The notes beneath the pieces are model-generated. The model saw only the letters and a program-made list of their open reading frames with translations, did no database searches and was not told the DNA's origin. DNA of 64,000 nt from NCBI RefSeq assembly GCF_023534745.1, contig NZ_JAMHJQ010000002.1:195761-259760 (forward strand), written 5' to 3'. Source of the stretch: Streptomyces sp. 35G-GA-8. Its GTDB lineage: Bacteria > Actinomycetota > Actinomycetes > Streptomycetales > Streptomycetaceae. The number at the start of each line of letters is the position of its first letter. Position 1 is the stretch's first letter. Position numbers and translations under genes: made by a program. This document shows, in pieces, positions 62,131 through 64,000 of the stretch.

Positions 62131-63004
62131 TGTCGCGGATGCCCGCGAACAGGTCGCTCTCGGGGAGGGATGTATCGACGAGCGACTTCGCCAGCTCGTA
62201 CTCCTCCGTCGGCCAGACCTCCCGCTGGATGTCCATCGGGATACGGAACCAGCCGCCGTCGGGGTCGATCTGGGTGGCGTGCGCGATCAGCGCCTTGTCC
62301 CGGATCTCGAAGAAGTCGGCGCACGGAACATGCGTGGTCAGGGTCCGCTCCTCGCGCTCGAACTCCTTCCAGCGCTCCAGCCACTCGCCGTACGGGGACT
62401 CAAGGCCCCGGGCGAGCAGCGCCTCGTGCAGTGCGACCGTACGCGGCCGGTTGAAGCCCTGGTTGTAGTAGAGCTTCTCCGGCTGCCAGACGGGACCGAA
62501 GTCGTCCTCCGGGTACTTCTCCTTGTCCGCCGCGGCCTCGAACGCCACCATCGAGATCTTGTGGGTCATGATGTGGTCCGGGTGCGGATACCCGCCGTTC
62601 TCGTCGTACGTGGTGACGACCTGCGGCCGGAACGAGCGGATCAGGCGTACGAGACGGCCCGCCGCCTCGTCCACGTCCTCCAGCGCGAAGCAGCCCTCGG
62701 GCAGCGGCGGCAGCGGATCGCCCTCGGGCAGACCTGAGTCGACGTAGCCCAGCCACTCCTGCTTGACGCCGAGAATCTCGCGCGCCTCGTCCATCTCCTT
62801 CTTGCGTACCTCGTGGATGTGCTCCTCGATATAGGCGTCACCCTGGAGCTTGGGGTTGAGGATGGAGCCGCGCTCGCCTCCCGTGCAGGTCACGACCAGC
62901 ACGTCCACCCCCTCGGACACGTACTTGGCCATGGTGGCCGCGCCCTTGCTCGACTCGTCGTCGGGGTGGGCGTGAACGGCCATCAGTCGCAGCTGCTCAG
63001 TCAA
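62123..63004 (-). CDS. mca: Mycothiol S-conjugate amidase
   Basis: A 293-aa zinc amidase that cleaves mycothiol conjugates to a mercapturic acid and GlcN-Ins (thiol detoxification, cytosol). Metal-binding His13 and Asp16 lie in HAHPDDE, with a further His in GYPHPDH. Length and sequence fit Mca rather than MshB. A TTG codon at 63002-63004 with GAGGA upstream seems the true start; an ATG at 62983 would leave only three residues before the metal motif. Confidence 0.93.
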   Translation of the reverse strand: MTEQLRLMAVHAHPDDESSKGAATMAKYVSEGVDVLVVTCTGGERGSILNPKLQGDAYIEEHIHEVRKKEMDEAREILGVKQEWLGYVDSGLPEGDPLPPLPEGCFALEDVDEAAGRLVRLIRSFRPQVVTTYDENGGYPHPDHIMTHKISMVAFEAAADKEKYPEDDFGPVWQPEKLYYNQGFNRPRTVALHEALLARGLESPYGEWLERWKEFEREERTLTTHVPCADFFEIRDKALIAHATQIDPDGGWFRIPMDIQREVWPTEEYELAKSLVDTSLPESDLFAGIRDNA

Positions 63005-63102
63005 GACTCGATCCTCAGTGATGTGGCGCGTTGGACGGCTTCTATAGTGACGGATATCGGGGGGCGGAAATTCCGGGTTGCCCGACTCCGAAGGGAACGA
63101 TC

Positions 63103-63504
63103 ATGGCCGTGGTGCGCGAGGAGCCTCTCCGGGACCGCTACGGCCGCTCGGCGGACCAGCGCGCGGACCGCGGGCTGAAGATCGTCGGCGCGGTGCTCGG
63201 CGTCGCGCTGATCGGTCTGATCGGCTGGTTCGGCTATCACTACGTGGTCGAGCGCAGTGTCTCCGGCGAGCTCATCAAGTTCAAGCGGGTTTCCGCCACC
63301 GAGGTCGAGGCGCATCTGGAGGTCCGCAAGGACCGGGACGCCACCGGCAGCTGTACGTTGCGCTCCCTCGCGGAGAGCGGCGCGGAGGTCGGCCGGCTGG
63401 ATGTGCGCTTCGGCGCGGGCGAGACGCGGATCGACCGGGTCGTCACGGTGCGCACCACGGACAGCGCGACCAGTACCGAGCTGCTGGCCTGCACGTCGGA
63501 CTAG
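63103..63504 (+). CDS. DUF4307-family membrane protein
   Basis: A 133-aa protein with one membrane helix (about 26-48) and an extracytoplasmic beta-rich domain holding two Cys (SCTLRSL and LLACTSD), possibly a disulfide. It starts at ATG 63103 with AAGGGA upstream. DUF4307 proteins usually sit between mca and greA in actinobacteria. Function unknown. Confidence 0.82.
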   Translation: MAVVREEPLRDRYGRSADQRADRGLKIVGAVLGVALIGLIGWFGYHYVVERSVSGELIKFKRVSATEVEAHLEVRKDRDATGSCTLRSLAESGAEVGRLDVRFGAGETRIDRVVTVRTTDSATSTELLACTSD

Positions 63505-63669
63505 GGCGCGTCCGGAAAACCCGGCCCTCGCGCGCCGGAACCGGCGGCAGAAGCCCCGGGACCCGCCGCCGACGCCCCCGATGCAAGGCGCTGACCTGCG
63601 CTGATGTAATTCTGACGGCATTCGTCCTCCCCCTTGCGCCACGAAATTGTTAGGCTCGTGGTTTCGCCC

Positions 63670-63695
63670 ACCCGAGAAGGCACATCCTTCTGGGT
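63670..63695 (+). promoter_or_regulatory. Hairpin in the greA leader
   Basis: ACCC-g-AGAAGG pairs with CCTTCTGGGT around CACAT, a 10-bp stem with one bulge, 41 bp before greA. It may be a leader attenuator or mRNA-stability element. Confidence 0.5.
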
Positions 63696-63736
63696 AGGGC
63701 GTTGCTTTGTATTCCCGGTACCTACGAGGAGCACCT

Positions 63737-64000
63737 GTGACCCAGACCAGTGAGAACGTCACCTGGCTCACCCAGGAGGCGTACAACCAGCTGAAGGCCG
63801 AGCTGGAGTACCTGTCTGGTCCCGCGCGCACGGAGATCTCTACGAAGATCGCGGCGGCCCGTGAGGAGGGCGATCTCCGGGAGAACGGCGGGTACCACGC
63901 GGCCAAGGAGGAGCAGGGCAAGCAGGAGCTCCGAGTGCGCCAGCTGACCCAGCTCCTGCAGAACGCGAAGGTGGGCGAGGCCCCGGCGGACGACGGGATC
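63737..64000 (+). CDS. greA: Transcription elongation factor GreA (partial, cut by window end)
   Basis: The frame starts at GTG 63737 (GAGGAG upstream) and runs to the window edge, giving 88 codons. The sequence [18 protein letters not shown] with [19 protein letters not shown] is the GreA N-terminal coiled coil, including the acidic tip (DLREN) that enters the RNA polymerase secondary channel. The C-terminal domain is outside the window. Confidence 0.93.
   Translation, partial: MTQTSENVTWLTQEAYNQLKAELEYLSGPARTEISTKIAAAREEGDLRENGGYHAAKEEQGKQELRVRQLTQLLQNAKVGEAPADDGI

Overview
The window is high-GC actinobacterial DNA and almost certainly comes from a Streptomyces or a very close relative. 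Supporting signs are the strong G/C third-position bias, frequent GTG starts and ATGA overlaps, a mycothiol conjugate amidase (Mca), a GTP-type PEP carboxykinase, a secreted CBM-FnIII-GH18 chitinase behind a DasR-type dre box, and a CslA/GlxA-like exopolysaccharide locus. No rRNA, tRNA, CRISPR array, transposase or phage gene was recognised, so it reads as chromosome rather than a mobile island.

Layout. 1-6168 (minus): a tad/Flp pilus operon (tadB cut by the window edge, cpaF/tadA, two TadE-type pseudopilins, cpaE/tadZ, cpaB/rcpC) and a zinc-ribbon protein. 6514-9786 (plus): a 531-residue protein with a Flp-type prepilin N-terminus, a lipoprotein, a DUF3592 protein and a membrane protein. 9845-11782: the chitinase unit. 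11813-13126: an Nramp-family transporter lacking the usual metal-binding motifs. 13236-20315: a divergent D-amino-acid/N-acyl-D-amino-acid catabolic locus (GntP permease, RidA, IclR, PfkB kinase; PLP deaminase, D-aminoacylase) around a palindromic control region. 20342-22274: two PIN-domain toxin-antitoxin modules flanking a DoxX-like gene. 22426-24144: an AlaA-like aminotransferase and a small unknown protein. 24364-28930: a four-gene TelA operon with solute-binding, vWA and XpaC-like proteins, ended by two strong hairpins. 29054-32562: PEPCK, TrhA/hemolysin III and a TetR regulator.

32694-38420 is the most interesting stretch: a tight four-gene operon of two unrecognised proteins, a TPR protein and a CHAT (caspase-like) protease with an apparent His/Cys dyad, preceded by a promoter that would give a leaderless mRNA. 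38462-44936 (minus) is a second unusual operon: a cupin, two genes sharing a paralogous domain, a membrane protein, an asparagine-synthetase-like enzyme lacking the N-terminal Cys nucleophile, and an aldehyde dehydrogenase.

45115-51798 (minus) is an exopolysaccharide operon (processive GT2, GT39-like membrane enzyme, GT2-GtrA, GlxA-type copper-radical oxidase) joined by 4-nt overlaps. 52004-58312 resembles the mycobacterial SigK locus: a YyaL-like protein, RskA-type anti-sigma, SigK-type ECF sigma, a membrane molybdopterin oxidoreductase and an MPT83-like fasciclin lipoprotein with a SigK-like promoter. 58519-61755 encodes an NB-ARC/TPR STAND protein whose Walker A lysine is arginine. The right end carries a small membrane protein, mca, a DUF4307 protein and the start of greA.

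All assignments come from reading the sequence and recalling family motifs; no database search was run.
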